A DNA stretch of 64,000 nt from E44-bin46 sp964354655. GTDB taxonomy: Bacteria > Chloroflexota > Dehalococcoidia > Dehalococcoidales > E44-bin46. This document shows, piece after piece, positions 63,732 through 64,000 of the stretch. Under the pieces are notes generated by a model. It saw nothing but the letters and a program-made list of their open reading frames with translations. It was not told where the DNA came from and ran no database searches. The stretch is from positions 1-64,000 of the forward strand of contig CAYHAL010000003.1 of NCBI GenBank assembly GCA_964354655.1. The letters run 5' to 3'. Made by a program: the position numbers and the translations under genes. The stretch's first letter is position 1, and the number at the start of each line of letters is the position of its first letter.

Positions 63732-64000
63732 CTAGTGGATAGCTGCGGCTTCAGCCGCTACCTTAACCTCCGGTACAGCTTCTGGCTTAGCTAGCAGGAG
63801 CGAAAGCACTTTGTCTGAGGGATTAATATGGGATGGTTTCAGGTGAGCTAAGTCAGCGCCTTCGGCTTGCCTTTGAGAGGTGTAATTAGCAAAAGCACCA
63901 CAAGGCAGCAAATTAGCCTCTACCCTAAAATTAATCATGTCAGTTAAATCATCGTGAACCGCTGATGCGGTATAACTATCATTATCTGAGTTTAGAATCT
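63732..64000 (-). CDS. Unidentified CDS, 3' part entering from right edge
   Basis: The minus-strand frame is open from the window edge to TAA/TAG-type stop at 63732, about 88 residues (ILNSDNDSYTASAVHDD and later LLLAKPEAVPEVKVAAE). An internal ATG at 63938 has no ribosome site, so it is probably the end of a longer gene. No family recognised. Confidence 0.45.
   Translation of the reverse strand, partial: ILNSDNDSYTASAVHDDLTDMINFRVEANLLPCGAFANYTSQRQAEGADLAHLKPSHINPSDKVLSLLLAKPEAVPEVKVAAEAAAIH

Noticed and set aside
1..64000. CRISPR array, rRNA genes, complete insertion sequence or prophage
   Set aside because: No regularly spaced repeats, rRNA sequence, full transposase or phage structural genes were seen.

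Overview
The window looks like the chromosome of an anaerobic bacterium with folate-based C1 metabolism. Bacterial -35/-10 promoters, Shine-Dalgarno sites, split PylSn/PylSc and a pterin (not coenzyme M) methyl acceptor rule out a methanogen. The Re-citrate-synthase-like gene, HdrA-rich C1 operons and branched-chain-type ABC transporters suggest Dehalococcoidia (Chloroflexota). That taxon is an inference from gene content only; Desulfobacterota or Firmicutes remain possible.

Layout. 1-4.4 kb (minus): 3'-truncated formate dehydrogenase alpha gene with NuoF/NuoE-like partners. 4.6-8.2 kb: cysteine-rich protein and a two-component pair. 8.2-13 kb: aconitase-like subunits, isocitrate/isopropylmalate-type dehydrogenase, Re-citrate/homocitrate synthase homologue, phosphoesterase. 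13-16.1 kb (minus): Zn/Mn ABC transporter and a Fur-family regulator with a clear promoter and operator. 16.8-21.1 and 37.3-41.6 kb: two copies of a livK-livH-livM > < livG cassette flanking the centre.

The centre (21.5-37.0 kb) is a methylamine-utilisation island using pyrrolysine. It holds monomethylamine (mtmB), dimethylamine (mtbB) and trimethylamine (mttB) methyltransferases, each broken by one in-frame UAG at the family's pyrrolysine position. With them are two corrinoid proteins, a corrinoid-reactivating ATPase, a MetH-activation-domain protein, a methyl-corrinoid:tetrahydrofolate methyltransferase, an intact tRNA-Pyl gene and all pyl genes. The pyl set is split: pylSc-pylB-pylC plus a decayed pylT on the left (plus strand), and a pylC 3' remnant-pylD-pylT-pylSn on the right (minus strand), as if two inverted copies of one operon lost complementary parts.

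42.2-52.5 kb: an eight-gene operon of HdrA-like proteins, MvhD-like proteins, MetV, MetF, HdrC and a 1485-residue HdrA with an inserted GltD/NfnB-like module. It is probably a flavin-based methylene-tetrahydrofolate reductase complex. The inferred flow is: methylamine methyl groups > corrinoid protein > methyl-H4F > methylene-H4F (MetFV-Hdr) > formate/CO2 (formate dehydrogenase).

52.5-59.4 kb: an apparent genomic island between a 43-bp partial copy and the intact copy of tRNA-Arg, each beside an integrase 3' end. It carries fabF, two fabG remnants, a methyltransferase-like gene, an acyl-CoA ligase and a U32-type protein. 59.3-64 kb: tRNA-Arg, tRNA-His, a Smr-domain protein, a response regulator and a large GAF-GGDEF-HD-GYP sensor.
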